Shown: positions 17,085 to 27,081 of the stretch, in pieces
Layout: the number at the start of each line of letters is the position of its first letter
Position numbering within the stretch: position 1 is the stretch's first letter
Assembly: GCF_001183865.1 (NCBI RefSeq)
Contig: NZ_CP012020.1
Span: forward strand, 1,979,839 to 2,043,838
DNA length: 64,000 nucleotides
Source: Methylophilus sp. TWE2
GTDB taxonomy: Bacteria; Pseudomonadota; Gammaproteobacteria; Burkholderiales; Methylophilaceae
Direction: 5' to 3'
Notes under the pieces: generated by a model
The model's database searches: none
Seen by the model: the letters and a program-made list of their open reading frames with translations, nothing else
Told to the model about the DNA's origin: nothing
Made by a program: the position numbers and the translations under genes

Positions 17085-17657
17085 TTATTCTGCAGTAAAC
17101 GCCTCACACAACTGGCTCAATAACTGGCCAAATAGCGGCAACACATCTTCAGCACTATGCGGGCTATCATCATCCGTGGTCGCGACCAAATAACTGATGG
17201 TGACTTTATCCAAGTTCTCACGGTACTCCAGCCAGTGTTCAGACTCTGCTTCTGCAATCAATTTAAACTTGTGAAAACCGGACTCAATGATTTCGGCCAG
17301 CAGCTCTGGCGCCAACCCGTCGAACAAGGTTTTGGCAATGGTTATTTGCGCCCTGCCATAGTCTGGCTGCAATCCATCCTGGGTCAATGGCATGAACAGG
17401 AAGGCATAAATCATCAACCCAAAGCATTGATACACACCCAGCATTTCAAAATCACTTTCAAGTTCATCTGCCGGATGGCGGCCAGCCGTCTGGATAGCCC
17501 TGAATGTCAGGAAACTTGCCAGGTAGTGTGCCGAATCTTCAATATCGGTATTGGCCAATGCTGAGACAGCCTCCGCTTCAGACAAGTGATCTGCACGTGT
17601 CTGCGCCTGGCATAATTGATGCATTAACCTTAAACGCTGTTCATAAGTCATTTCCAT
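17085..17657 (-). CDS. Conserved-looking protein of unknown function
   Basis: 190 residues, soluble, acidic, mostly helical, with no signal peptide or membrane segment. I do not recognise the family. Visible features are a His/Gln-rich N-terminus (YEQRLRLMHQLCQAQTRADHL), a central helical region (LASFLTFRAIQTAGRHPADEL) and a conserved-looking EHWLEYRENLDKVTISYLVATTDDDSPHS. The start has GAGGATTC ahead of the ATG. It stands between the two-component pair and the yheS-type gene, all on the minus strand. The yheS-type stop is close to its own start region (27 bases apart), so those two may form an operon. Confidence 0.7.
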   Translation of the reverse strand: MEMTYEQRLRLMHQLCQAQTRADHLSEAEAVSALANTDIEDSAHYLASFLTFRAIQTAGRHPADELESDFEMLGVYQCFGLMIYAFLFMPLTQDGLQPDYGRAQITIAKTLFDGLAPELLAEIIESGFHKFKLIAEAESEHWLEYRENLDKVTISYLVATTDDDSPHSAEDVLPLFGQLLSQLCEAFTAE

Positions 17658-17684
17658 ATTTGAATCCTCGTCCTAATTGTAGTA

Positions 17685-19574
17685 CTACTCAATCTCGGGC
17701 AGGGCTTCCAGCTTTTCCTGTACATCAAGCCATTCCGCCTCAATTGAATCCAGTTGTTTTTGATTTTGCGCTTGCGCAATCAGTAATGCCTGCAGTGTTT
17801 CGCGGTGTTCAACATTGTAAATATCACCATCCGCCAATTTGCTTTGCAAGGCCTGCTTTTCTTGCTCCAACTGCGCCAACTGAGTTTCAAGTGAGGCCAG
17901 CGATTTGAGCAAAGGCCTGCGCTCAGCCAGGCGTGCCTGCCTGTCAGCTTTTTGCTGATGATAACTGTTTTGTTTGGCAGGCGCCGCCTGACTGGACACC
18001 GTCGCTGTCTGTGCCACATTAAGCAAGAACTGCTTGTAATCCTCAAGATCACCATCAAACACCGCGGCTTGACCTGCGGCCACCAGCACAAATTTCTCGC
18101 AACAGGTGGCTAACAGGGTACGGTCATGTGACACCATCACCATTCCTCCCTCATAGGCCTGCAACGCCATCGACAAGGCATGACGCATCTCAATATCCAG
18201 ATGGTTGGTCGGCTCATCTAGTAAAATCAGGTTAGGCCGCTGCCAAATCAACATTGCCAATGCCAAGCGGGATTTTTCACCTCCAGAGAATGGTCCGCAA
18301 GGCATTCTGGCCATGTCACCCCTGAAATCAAAACTCCCAAGGAAATCGAGCAGCTCTTGCTCCCTGGCTAATGGGTCCAGCCGCTGCAAGTGTTGCAATG
18401 GCGAGTCGCTGGCAACCAGCTGTTCCAGCTGATGCTGGGCAAAATAACCGATGCGCAGGTCCTTGCCTTCCACGCGCTCACCTGCCAGCAAGGTTTCCGA
18501 TTGTGCCAGCGCTTTAATCAGGGTGGATTTACCCGCACCATTCTTGCCCAGCAGGCCAATACGTTCACCAGGACGGATCGCCAGGTGCGCCAACTTGACC
18601 AGAGGCTTATCCGCATAACCAAGCACAACCTGGTTCATGACCAGCAATGGATCCGGTGCGGGGCTAGCCTCCCGGAAACCAAAACTGAAGGGTGAGTCTA
18701 CATGCGCGGCACTAATCAGCTCCATCCGCTCCAGGGCCTTAATGCGGCTTTGCGCCTGGCGCGCCTTGGTTGCCTGAGCCCGAAAACGATCAATATATTT
18801 CTGCAGATGTGCCATTTGCTGCTGTTGCTTCTGGTAACTGGCTTGCTGCAAAGTCAATTTTTCAGCTCGCTGGCGCTCGAAATCACTATAGCCGCCACGA
18901 TACAAGGTCAGTTGTCTCTGTTCGATATGCAGAATATGGTTGACCGTATTATCCAGAAACTCGCGGTCATGTGAAATGAGCAACAGCGTGCCACGGTAGG
19001 CATTGAGCCAACCTTCCAGCCAGATCACCGCTTCAATATCCAGATGGTTGGTTGGCTCATCGAGCAATAGCAAATCCGACCGGCACATCAACGCGCGCGC
19101 CAGGTTCAAGCGCATGCGCCAGCCACCGGAAAAGTCACTGACCGGCTGGCTTAATTGTGGCTGTGAGAAACCCAAGCCCGCGAGTAAGGCGCTGGCCCTG
19201 GCCTCGGCACTGTAACCGTCGATGTCTGCCAGGCATTGATGCCATTCGGCCACCTGCAGCGGATCCTGTTGCTCACTGCCCAGATGCGCCTGCAAGGTGC
19301 GTAACTCTTCATCACCATCCAGGGTGTAATCGAGCGCAGATTGTGATAATGCCGGGGTTTCCTGAGCAACATGCGCAATCACCCAGGAGGGTGGCATCAG
19401 CAATTCGCCTACATCGGCAACCAGCTCACTACGCAGCAAGGCAAACAGGGTAGATTTACCCGCACCATTTGCCCCGGTCAGGCCTACACGGTGCCCCGGA
19501 TGCAATTGGAAGCTGGCATTTTCAACCAGGGTTTTACCTGCTCGGGAAAAAGTCAGTTGTTTAAACTGAATCAC
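17685..19574 (-). CDS. yheS: ABC-F ATPase, YheS-type
   Basis: 629 residues, close to the usual YheS length. It has two ABC domains without membrane segments. Domain 1 has Walker A GANGAGKST, signature FSGGWRMRLNLARAL and Walker B LLLDEPTNHLD. Domain 2 has GKNGAGKST, FSGGEKSRLALAML and LILLDEPTNHLD. The inter-domain linker (residues 235-300) is basic and helical (FRAQATKARQAQSRIKAL), the P-site tRNA-interaction motif of ABC-F proteins. A C-terminal coiled coil covers 535-620. ABC-F factors act on stalled or initiating ribosomes. It begins with GTG (reading VIQFKQL), and no other start is nearby. Confidence 0.92.
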   Translation of the reverse strand: MIQFKQLTFSRAGKTLVENASFQLHPGHRVGLTGANGAGKSTLFALLRSELVADVGELLMPPSWVIAHVAQETPALSQSALDYTLDGDEELRTLQAHLGSEQQDPLQVAEWHQCLADIDGYSAEARASALLAGLGFSQPQLSQPVSDFSGGWRMRLNLARALMCRSDLLLLDEPTNHLDIEAVIWLEGWLNAYRGTLLLISHDREFLDNTVNHILHIEQRQLTLYRGGYSDFERQRAEKLTLQQASYQKQQQQMAHLQKYIDRFRAQATKARQAQSRIKALERMELISAAHVDSPFSFGFREASPAPDPLLVMNQVVLGYADKPLVKLAHLAIRPGERIGLLGKNGAGKSTLIKALAQSETLLAGERVEGKDLRIGYFAQHQLEQLVASDSPLQHLQRLDPLAREQELLDFLGSFDFRGDMARMPCGPFSGGEKSRLALAMLIWQRPNLILLDEPTNHLDIEMRHALSMALQAYEGGMVMVSHDRTLLATCCEKFVLVAAGQAAVFDGDLEDYKQFLLNVAQTATVSSQAAPAKQNSYHQQKADRQARLAERRPLLKSLASLETQLAQLEQEKQALQSKLADGDIYNVEHRETLQALLIAQAQNQKQLDSIEAEWLDVQEKLEALPEIE

Positions 19575-19749
19575 TGACAGTCACTTTCATCTGAAACAGA
19601 ATCGCAAAAGAGTGGCATTTTAAACGAATCATTCATGCTCAGGCTGAATAATTCAACCGCAACCGCGTGCTTACACTGCGGCTACGCAACTGTTTTCGAG
19701 TAAAATAGTCTGTTAAACCATCAACCCCTCACCCTTGCTTAACGCCCTT

Positions 19750-22700
19750 ATGCCCTTGCAAAAAATCAAACGCTGGCTGGTGTCTTTCCTGATTGTCATC
19801 TTTGTCATATTGGCGGGCATTATTGGCACTATTCAATTCTACGTATTTCCACACATAGACGATTACCGCGGAAAAATTGAACAAGCGCTCAGCGAGTCAC
19901 TCAAGCAGCAGGTGACCATTGCTCATATTGCCATCCGCTGGCGCGGCCTGGCGCCCCAAGTGACACTGGGGAAGGTGGTTGTATTTGATGCCGAGCATAG
20001 GCCAGCCCTTGAGCTGTCGAAGGTCACCACGCGCCTGTCCTGGAGCAGCCTGGCGACGCTCTCCCCGGCACTGATTAGCCTCAGCATAGACTCGCCCAAT
20101 TTAGTGGTGAGACGCACCGCTGACGGTGAATTGTTTCTGGCAGGCATTTCCATGTCTGGCCAAGGCAATCCGGCCTTTGCCAACTGGTTGCTGGCACAAC
20201 GGCGTATCAAAATTTCAAAAGCCACGGTCACCTGGCTGGATGAAAAAAGACAAGCCCCGCCGCTCTTACTCAAAGATTTGAATATTCAAATCTTGACTCC
20301 GGTCTGGCAACGCTTGCTGAACCGCCATAGCATTCATATTGATAGTCTGGTTTCAACCGGGACGCGGCAGAGGATCACCGTCGAGGCCGTGGTAGTAGGG
20401 AGCGATGTCGCCAAACCTGAGGCATGGCACGGCGAGATATCCCTACGCCTGCCAGACACAGATATGGCAGCCTGGGGCCCATGGCTGGACCTACCAGTCA
20501 ACGTGAATGCGGGCAAAGGTAACCTGACCACCACACTGGCATTTGATGCCTTGCAACTGCAACGATTAGCTGCGCAAGTGCAGCTCAAGAATGTCGCCGT
20601 GACACCGGCCAATAAATCCCAGACGTTCGTGGCTAAAAGCATGTCTGGCGAGCTACGCTGGCAGCGCGTTGACCAACGTTTTATGCTGGCACTCAAACAT
20701 TTCTCAGCGGATATACACCCAGGAGTGGTGCTGGAAGATACCAATGGTGAGCTGCAATGGGATAGCCAGGGCCATGAAGGGGTGCTGACCGCGAAAAAAT
20801 TTACACTGGCCCAAGGCGACCTATTTGCGGAATGGCTCCCGGCCGACTCTGCCGTTGCCAGGTATCTTGAGAATATGGCACCCGCTGGTCATGCTTCGCA
20901 AATCAAGGCACGCTGGTTGTACAAGCAGAATCAATGGCGTGACTATTCAGTCGCAGCCGACTTCAATAGTCTGCATAGCAAAGCCTACGAAAACATCCCA
21001 GGGTTGGATAACTGGTCAGGGCAACTGTCCTTACGTCCGAATGCGGGCAGCATTGAGTTTGATACCAGCAAAGCGAGTATTGAATTGGCTGGGCTGTTAC
21101 GCTGGCCATTACCGATAGATCGCCTGCAAGGTGAAGTCGAATGGCGCAATAACGGCCAGAAAACACTGATTAGCACACGTAACCTGCACTTTAGCAACCC
21201 ACACCTGGCCTTGCGTACCAACCTGGAGTATCAGCTAGGCGCAACAGGTGGCGACACCATACAGCTGCAAAGCCAGATTGAACGCGGCGACGCCAAGTTT
21301 GCACCGTTTTATTACCCGCTCATATTAGGGGAATCGACCTTACACTGGCTAGACACTTCTATTCTAAGCGGGCAAATCAAGCACGGTGAAGTGATCGTTA
21401 AGGGGCGGGTGCAAGACTTCCCCTATGTGAATCAAGCACATCACTCCGATCCCTCCGTCGGCTTATTCCGTGTCACGGCACAAGTTGATAATGCCAGCCT
21501 GGAATATGGCACCGATTGGCCAGTGATCCAAAATATCGAAGCGCTGCTTAAATTTGAAGGCAAGCGCATGGATATTAGTGTGAAAAACGGCACGACGGTT
21601 GGGCAGCATATTACACAAGCACAGGTGGAAATCCCCAGGCTGGATGCCGACTGGCCTATGCTGAATATCAAAGCAGCGGCGACCGGCACGCTTGAGCAAG
21701 GCATCAAGTTCGTGAACACCAGTCCCGTGCGTCAGGTCACCATGGGATTTACAGACTACCTGAAAGCAAACGGCAACGGCGAATTAAAGCTGGCATTACA
21801 GGTGCCCCTCAACGATGTCGATGCCAGCCTGTTCCAGGGCGATTACAACATCAAAAACGGGCACATTGCTGCCAACCCGCAAATTGCCATGCCAGAAATG
21901 AGCAACATCAACGGTCATTTGAAGTTCAATGAAAAAGGGCTACAAGCACAAGGCATACAGTTATCAATGTTTGACAATCCTGCCAGTGTCAGCCTGAATA
22001 CCCGGCCTGATAAATCTGTCGTGATCCAGGGTAGTGGCCGCATCACTGATGCGGCGCTCAGAAAACTGGATAACAATACGATTACCAGAGCCTTGCATGG
22101 CAGCACAGACTGGAAAAGCAACTTGTTGATCCAGGCGCCTAATATCCGGTTGGATATTCGCTCTCAACTGCTTGGCATGGCCATTGATTTACCTGAGCCT
22201 GCTAAAAAAAGCGTCGACACCCCTGCAAACTTAACTATCCGGTTGCGCCAGGAAACCGGCCAGCCGGACAAGATTGCCATCCTCTACAACGACTGGATAC
22301 ATGCCAACTTTCTGCGTAACCCCAATAACCAGGCGACACCGTTCACTGCGGGCGAAATTGCCATCAACACCCCTCCCCGCCAACCTTCTGGGAACGGCAT
22401 CAATTTGCGTGCGGATTTCCAGAAACTGAATGTGGATGAATGGCTGGCATACCTCAACCAAAGTAGCAACAACCAGGCCAGTGGCGCTTCGTCATTGTCT
22501 TTAAACCAAATCGAACTGACGGCTGGTACTTTGCATGTGTTCGACCGTAACCTGCATCAAATCAAGCTCAATATGACACCTGACAATGAACGTTTGAAGC
22601 TTTCTATCCAAAGCCAGGAGTTGGCAGGCGATGCAGATTGGCTGCCTGGCAAACCCAGCAAATTGGTCGCAAAACTGAATTACCTGCGCATTCCACGCAG

Positions 22701-23601
22701 CATGGACACCGACAATACTCCCAACACGGCAGAAATTCGTCATCAGGACACAGGCTACCCTGAGCTGGAAATTACTGCTCAAGACTTCCAGTTTGGCGAC
22801 AAACAGCTAGGCAGCCTGGACCTGAAAGCATTCAACAGTGGCGAAAGCTGGGTGATCCAGCGCATGAATCTCACCAATCCTGATAGCCAACTCACGGCCG
22901 ATGGGATCTGGCGCAACTCCATCCGCAACCCGCAAACCCAGCTCAAATTCAAGCTGGCCTCGAGCAACCTGGGCAAAACCCTGCAACGATTCCAGTCCAG
23001 CGGTGAAATGGTCAAGGGAGGAACAGGCAATATGAGTGGACAGCTGGGCTGGCCAGGTAGCCCGCATGAGTTTGCCGTAGAAAGGCTGGATGGCAACTTT
23101 ACTATGCAGCTGGAAAAAGGCCAGATCCTGAAAGTACAACCGGGCGTTGGCCGCCTGCTCGGACTATTGAGTTTGCAAAGCCTGCCTCGCCGATTGACGC
23201 TAGATTTTCGCGATCTGTTTAGCGAAGGCTTTGCTTTCGATAAAATCACTTCAACCGCAAATATCAGGGATGGTATTTTACGCAGTGACGACCTGTTTAT
23301 GACCGGGCCTGCCGCAGAAGCCACTATCAAAGGTGAAACCAATTTAAAAGCAGAAACACAACGCCTGCGTGTTAAAGTCGTTCCTCATATCACTGACTCA
23401 GTCTCACTGGCAGCACTGGCGGGTGGCCCCATTGTCGGCGTGGCCGCATTTGTCGCTCAAAAGCTGTTAAAAGACCCGCTTAACAAAATCAGTGCCAGTG
23501 AGTATATGATTACAGGGACCTGGGATAACCCGCAGGAGGCGGATATAGATAAAAAGGCACCTACTGCCCCTTCTGTTCAACCCTTAAACAATCAGCGTTA
23601 A
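19750..23601 (+). CDS. yhdP: YhdP-family AsmA-like envelope protein
   Basis: 1283 residues from the ATG at 19750; a TTG five codons upstream is possible. One N-terminal membrane anchor (residues 8-32, WLVSFLIVIFVILAGIIGTI) is followed by a very long periplasmic beta-rich region of the YhdP/AsmA type (DUF3971 and AsmA_2 regions), for example the C-terminal FAVERLDGNFTMQLEKGQI and KVVPHITDSVSLAALAGGP. YhdP in E. coli is one of the bridge-like proteins that move phospholipids to the outer membrane; the same role is inferred. The next two genes, nitrilase-like and tldD, follow on the same strand. The yhdP-tldD association is widespread in Proteobacteria. Confidence 0.92.
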   Translation: MPLQKIKRWLVSFLIVIFVILAGIIGTIQFYVFPHIDDYRGKIEQALSESLKQQVTIAHIAIRWRGLAPQVTLGKVVVFDAEHRPALELSKVTTRLSWSSLATLSPALISLSIDSPNLVVRRTADGELFLAGISMSGQGNPAFANWLLAQRRIKISKATVTWLDEKRQAPPLLLKDLNIQILTPVWQRLLNRHSIHIDSLVSTGTRQRITVEAVVVGSDVAKPEAWHGEISLRLPDTDMAAWGPWLDLPVNVNAGKGNLTTTLAFDALQLQRLAAQVQLKNVAVTPANKSQTFVAKSMSGELRWQRVDQRFMLALKHFSADIHPGVVLEDTNGELQWDSQGHEGVLTAKKFTLAQGDLFAEWLPADSAVARYLENMAPAGHASQIKARWLYKQNQWRDYSVAADFNSLHSKAYENIPGLDNWSGQLSLRPNAGSIEFDTSKASIELAGLLRWPLPIDRLQGEVEWRNNGQKTLISTRNLHFSNPHLALRTNLEYQLGATGGDTIQLQSQIERGDAKFAPFYYPLILGESTLHWLDTSILSGQIKHGEVIVKGRVQDFPYVNQAHHSDPSVGLFRVTAQVDNASLEYGTDWPVIQNIEALLKFEGKRMDISVKNGTTVGQHITQAQVEIPRLDADWPMLNIKAAATGTLEQGIKFVNTSPVRQVTMGFTDYLKANGNGELKLALQVPLNDVDASLFQGDYNIKNGHIAANPQIAMPEMSNINGHLKFNEKGLQAQGIQLSMFDNPASVSLNTRPDKSVVIQGSGRITDAALRKLDNNTITRALHGSTDWKSNLLIQAPNIRLDIRSQLLGMAIDLPEPAKKSVDTPANLTIRLRQETGQPDKIAILYNDWIHANFLRNPNNQATPFTAGEIAINTPPRQPSGNGINLRADFQKLNVDEWLAYLNQSSNNQASGASSLSLNQIELTAGTLHVFDRNLHQIKLNMTPDNERLKLSIQSQELAGDADWLPGKPSKLVAKLNYLRIPRSMDTDNTPNTAEIRHQDTGYPELEITAQDFQFGDKQLGSLDLKAFNSGESWVIQRMNLTNPDSQLTADGIWRNSIRNPQTQLKFKLASSNLGKTLQRFQSSGEMVKGGTGNMSGQLGWPGSPHEFAVERLDGNFTMQLEKGQILKVQPGVGRLLGLLSLQSLPRRLTLDFRDLFSEGFAFDKITSTANIRDGILRSDDLFMTGPAAEATIKGETNLKAETQRLRVKVVPHITDSVSLAALAGGPIVGVAAFVAQKLLKDPLNKISASEYMITGTWDNPQEADIDKKAPTAPSVQPLNNQR

Positions 23602-23636
23602 TGCGAACATCCTAATTATTTCATCGGAAAATAGCC

Positions 23637-24494
23637 ATGGCAGAAAAGAAAACCAAAAAACTGAAATCTACAGCCAGTGATGACATCGTTAAAGTCGCCG
23701 CCGTTCAAATGGCATCCAGCCCCAACGTATCAGCCAACCTGGTAGAAGCCAAGCGGTTGATCGAAATGGCTGCCAAGGCAGGCGCAAAACTGGTCGTGCT
23801 CCCGGAATACTTCTGCATTATGGGGCTGAAGGATGTGGACAAGGTCGCTATCCGTGAAAAGCAGAATGAGGGCCCCATCCAACAGTTTTTGAGCAAGACA
23901 GCCAAGGCCTACAAAATCTGGATAGTGGCTGGCTCTGTCCCACTGGAAAGCCAGCACGCAAACAAGGTCCGCAATAGCTGCCTGGTTTACAACGATAAGG
24001 GCGAGCAAGTGGCTCGTTATGACAAAATCCACCTGTTCGGTTTGGACATGGGCACGGAACACTACCATGAAGAAAACACCATAGAGCCTGGGGACACCGT
24101 AGTGACCCTGGATACGCCTTTTGGTCGTATTGGCTTGTCTATTTGCTATGACTTACGTTTCCCTGAGCTGTATCGCGCCATGGGCGAAGTCGACATGATC
24201 GTCGTGCCATCCGCCTTTACCGAAACCACAGGCAAGGCTCACTGGGAAACACTCATCCGCGCCCGCGCGATAGAAAACCTGACCTATGTCATCGCTTCGG
24301 CACAAGGTGGTTACCACTTATCCGGCCGCGAAACACATGGTAATAGCATGATTGTTGACCCTTGGGGCGTAGTACTGGACCGGCTGCCACGTGGCTCAGG
24401 GATTGTGATTGCCAATGTTAACCGCAATTATATTAAAAACCTGCGCCAGAGCCTGCCCGCCTTGAAACACAAAACCATTAAGGCAATTTCATGA
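23637..24494 (+). CDS. Carbon-nitrogen hydrolase (Nit-type amidase)
   Basis: 285 residues. The nitrilase-superfamily catalytic triad is visible: Glu57 in VVLPEYF, Lys130 in ARYDKIHLF and Cys170 in LSICYDLRFPELYR. The length and the DLRFPELYR motif place it with Nit1/Nit2-like enzymes such as deaminated-glutathione amidase and omega-amidase, rather than true nitrilases. The exact substrate is undecided. It lies 35 bases after yhdP and before tldD. A short 18-codon frame starts in an ATGA overlap with its stop (24491) and may be a gene remnant or leader. Confidence 0.88.
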   Translation: MAEKKTKKLKSTASDDIVKVAAVQMASSPNVSANLVEAKRLIEMAAKAGAKLVVLPEYFCIMGLKDVDKVAIREKQNEGPIQQFLSKTAKAYKIWIVAGSVPLESQHANKVRNSCLVYNDKGEQVARYDKIHLFGLDMGTEHYHEENTIEPGDTVVTLDTPFGRIGLSICYDLRFPELYRAMGEVDMIVVPSAFTETTGKAHWETLIRARAIENLTYVIASAQGGYHLSGRETHGNSMIVDPWGVVLDRLPRGSGIVIANVNRNYIKNLRQSLPALKHKTIKAIS

Positions 24495-24572
24495 AAACAC
24501 TGAGCGCCCTATTGGCACTCTTAAGCAGAAATAGGCTCCAACCTTAACAATTGAAACGACTTTAAATTGACT

Positions 24573-26012
24573 ATGCAAACCCTACTGACCACCGCCAATG
24601 ACCTGTTGCTCCGCCCGGCCGGGCTAGACCAGACTGCGTTAACCAACGTCCTGTCTGGCATGATGACGCACAACATCGACTATGCGGACCTGTATTTTCA
24701 ATACAGCCGTAGCGAGTCATGGGGCCTGGAAGAAGGCCAGGTCAAATCAGGCAGTTTCAATATAGACCAAGGCGTGGGCGTACGTGCGGTGAGCGGCGAG
24801 AAAACCGCCTTTGCCTATTCTGATGATATCCATCTGGATGCCTTACAGCAGGCGGCACAAGCGACACGAGCGATTGCCAACCTGGGCCAGGAAAAAACCG
24901 GCCACAGCATTATTACGCGTAGCCATACCCCGCTCTACCTGCCACAAGACCCAATCGCCAGCCTGAGTGCGGACGCCAAGGTCAAACTGCTTGAAAAACT
25001 CGAAAAATATGCCAAAGCGCAAGATCCACGCATCACTCAGGTCATGGCCTCGATTGCGGCCGAATACGAAGTGGTACTGGTCGCGCGCAGTGATGGTGTG
25101 ATGGCCGGTGATGTACGTCCCTTGGTGCGCTTATCCCTGCAAGTCATCGCTGAACATAATGGACGCCGCGAGCAAGGCTCCAGCGGTGGCGGTGGCCGTT
25201 TTGATTACAGCTACTTCACCGACGAAGTGCTACAAGATTATGCACAAAAAGCTGCACACCAAGCCCTGGTTAATTTAGATGCGCGTCCCGCACCGGCTGG
25301 CAGCATGACCGTGGTGCTTGGCAACGGCTGGCCAGGCATTTTGCTACATGAAGCCATCGGCCATGGCCTTGAAGGCGACTTTAACCGCAAAGGCAGCAGC
25401 GCTTTCAGCAACATGATAGGCAAGCAAGTCGCAGCCAAAGGCATTACCATCGTCGATGACGGCACCATCGCCGACCGTCGTGGTTCATTGAGCATGGATG
25501 ACGAAGGCAACGCCCCGCAAAACACTGTGCTGATTGAGGACGGCATTCTGCGCGGCTACATTCAAGACACACTGAATGCTCGCCTCATGGGCATGGGCCT
25601 TACTGGTAATGCGCGCCGAGAAAGCTACGCACATATCCCCATGCCGCGCATGACTAACACCTACATGCTCAACGGCGACAAAGACCCGCAAGAGATTATT
25701 AAGTCCGTGAAAAAAGGTTTGTATGCCGCTAACTTTGGCGGAGGTCAGGTCGATATTACCAGCGGGAAATTCGTCTTCAGTGCAGCGGAAGCCTACATGA
25801 TTGAGGACGGCAAAATCACCTATCCAGTGAAAGGTGCCACCCTGATTGGTAACGGTCCGGACGTACTGACCAAAGTCAGTATGGTTGGTAACGATATGGC
25901 GTTGGATAGCGGCGTTGGTACTTGTGGTAAAGAGGGTCAAAGTGTACCGGTGGGTGTGGGACAGCCTACGCTGAAGATCGATGGGTTGACTGTAGGTGGG
26001 ACATCTGCTTAA
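24573..26012 (+). CDS. tldD: TldD metalloprotease subunit
   Basis: 479 residues from the ATG at 24573; a TTG two codons earlier is less likely. The zinc-binding HExxxH motif is His259-Glu-Ala-Ile-Gly-His263 in LLHEAIGHGLEGD. The third ligand region is in the C-terminal domain (VGTCGKEGQSVPVGVGQPTLKI). TldD pairs with TldE/PmbA to degrade unfolded peptides and to mature some ribosomally made peptides. tldE is not in this window. It is the last gene of the yhdP-nit-tldD run, with no terminator seen beyond a 130-base AT-rich gap. Confidence 0.96.
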   Translation: MQTLLTTANDLLLRPAGLDQTALTNVLSGMMTHNIDYADLYFQYSRSESWGLEEGQVKSGSFNIDQGVGVRAVSGEKTAFAYSDDIHLDALQQAAQATRAIANLGQEKTGHSIITRSHTPLYLPQDPIASLSADAKVKLLEKLEKYAKAQDPRITQVMASIAAEYEVVLVARSDGVMAGDVRPLVRLSLQVIAEHNGRREQGSSGGGGRFDYSYFTDEVLQDYAQKAAHQALVNLDARPAPAGSMTVVLGNGWPGILLHEAIGHGLEGDFNRKGSSAFSNMIGKQVAAKGITIVDDGTIADRRGSLSMDDEGNAPQNTVLIEDGILRGYIQDTLNARLMGMGLTGNARRESYAHIPMPRMTNTYMLNGDKDPQEIIKSVKKGLYAANFGGGQVDITSGKFVFSAAEAYMIEDGKITYPVKGATLIGNGPDVLTKVSMVGNDMALDSGVGTCGKEGQSVPVGVGQPTLKIDGLTVGGTSA

Positions 26013-26144
26013 CAAGTAGATTTAATTTTCTTGGCTTATAAAATCACTTCAGTGTTCGCACCCGCATGGATGCGCCACATTACTAATGTAGATATGGCAT
26101 TTCTAGAAAAAATTGAGCAAATATTTAATTAATCACTTTTTAGA

Positions 26145-26951
26145 TTAAGGCGCATTTTTATTGACTATACCCGACATAATCTCCAATAAAAAAGATGAAG
26201 CCTGACCTAATAAATAAAGAACTATAGCTCCTATTACCCCTCCTACTACTGCCTGCATCAACCAATGTAGATTTTCTTTATCCGAGCGTATAAATTTGAT
26301 GTTTGGAAATGATATATGTATCAATCGAAGGCAAAAGTGATTCAAATACGTCCATGTATTTGAAAAAATCAGTAACATAAATAAAAAAGTAAGAATATAT
26401 GCATTTTCTACTGTCAACTTAGGTGCTATTTTTGATGCCGCCCAGAGACTCAATAGAAACCCCAAAGTGACTCCAGAAATTTGTACTCCCAGAGCAGTCC
26501 ACGCCGAATAGGCCCATCGATTTTTATTTTGGAACTTTGCCAGTCCCTCTTGGATTGAAGAAAAAGATGCGTCAACCCAATCTCTATTGTCCGACGTCGC
26601 AGTTAAATATGATGTATTAGGGTCTTTTTCATCCAAGCGAACTTCCAGAACTGTACCAATAGCTCTTTGCGTTCTTAAGCTTTCAAAAGCTTCAATAGTG
26701 ATAATAATTCTTTCTACAGATTTCGCTATTCGGTAATACCTGAGCAAATCATCAATTGTGTAAACACGATACCCTTTATCATCAAACCGAATAATGAAAA
26801 ATAATAAAGCCTTTTGATCGTCAGCATCTTCATCTGCAACTGAACTATTGTATAAATTAAGTCTTTCAAAAAAAAGTGATGCTAAGTTAACTAAGTCTTG
26901 TTCATTGATTGTTATGTTTCGAATATGTTCATCTCTTAAAAAATGTGCCAT
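26145..26951 (-). CDS. Orphan membrane protein of unknown function, AT-rich
   Basis: 268 residues, not recognised. The N-terminal 140 residues are soluble and charged (EHIRNITINEQDLVNLASLFFERLNLY, then LLRYYRIAKSVERIIITIEAF). Three hydrophobic segments follow, at about 150-172, 182-202 and 236-258. Base composition is visibly much more AT-rich than the neighbours, with AT-ending codons throughout, suggesting recent transfer. It sits between tldD and a palindrome-ended repeat (27082-27264), a spot where foreign DNA could enter. No partner gene of similar composition adjoins it. Ribosome-binding site GGGGGCGATA before the ATG. No function is proposed. Confidence 0.8.
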   Translation of the reverse strand: MAHFLRDEHIRNITINEQDLVNLASLFFERLNLYNSSVADEDADDQKALLFFIIRFDDKGYRVYTIDDLLRYYRIAKSVERIIITIEAFESLRTQRAIGTVLEVRLDEKDPNTSYLTATSDNRDWVDASFSSIQEGLAKFQNKNRWAYSAWTALGVQISGVTLGFLLSLWAASKIAPKLTVENAYILTFLFMLLIFSNTWTYLNHFCLRLIHISFPNIKFIRSDKENLHWLMQAVVGGVIGAIVLYLLGQASSFLLEIMSGIVNKNAP

Positions 26952-27081
26952 TATCGCCCCCTATACATCTATTAGTATATTCTTAATAACAACGATCAAC
27001 TGCACCCTCCAACTCACACTAGGGTTGAATTAACGTCTAAAATCCAAAACATTTTCAAATACTCTGCCCTCGCCATACTTA

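Noticed and set aside
22779..23342. 187-residue minus-strand frame in yhdP
   Set aside because: Antisense frame within a well-supported 1283-residue gene; Ser/Arg/Leu-rich shadow composition.
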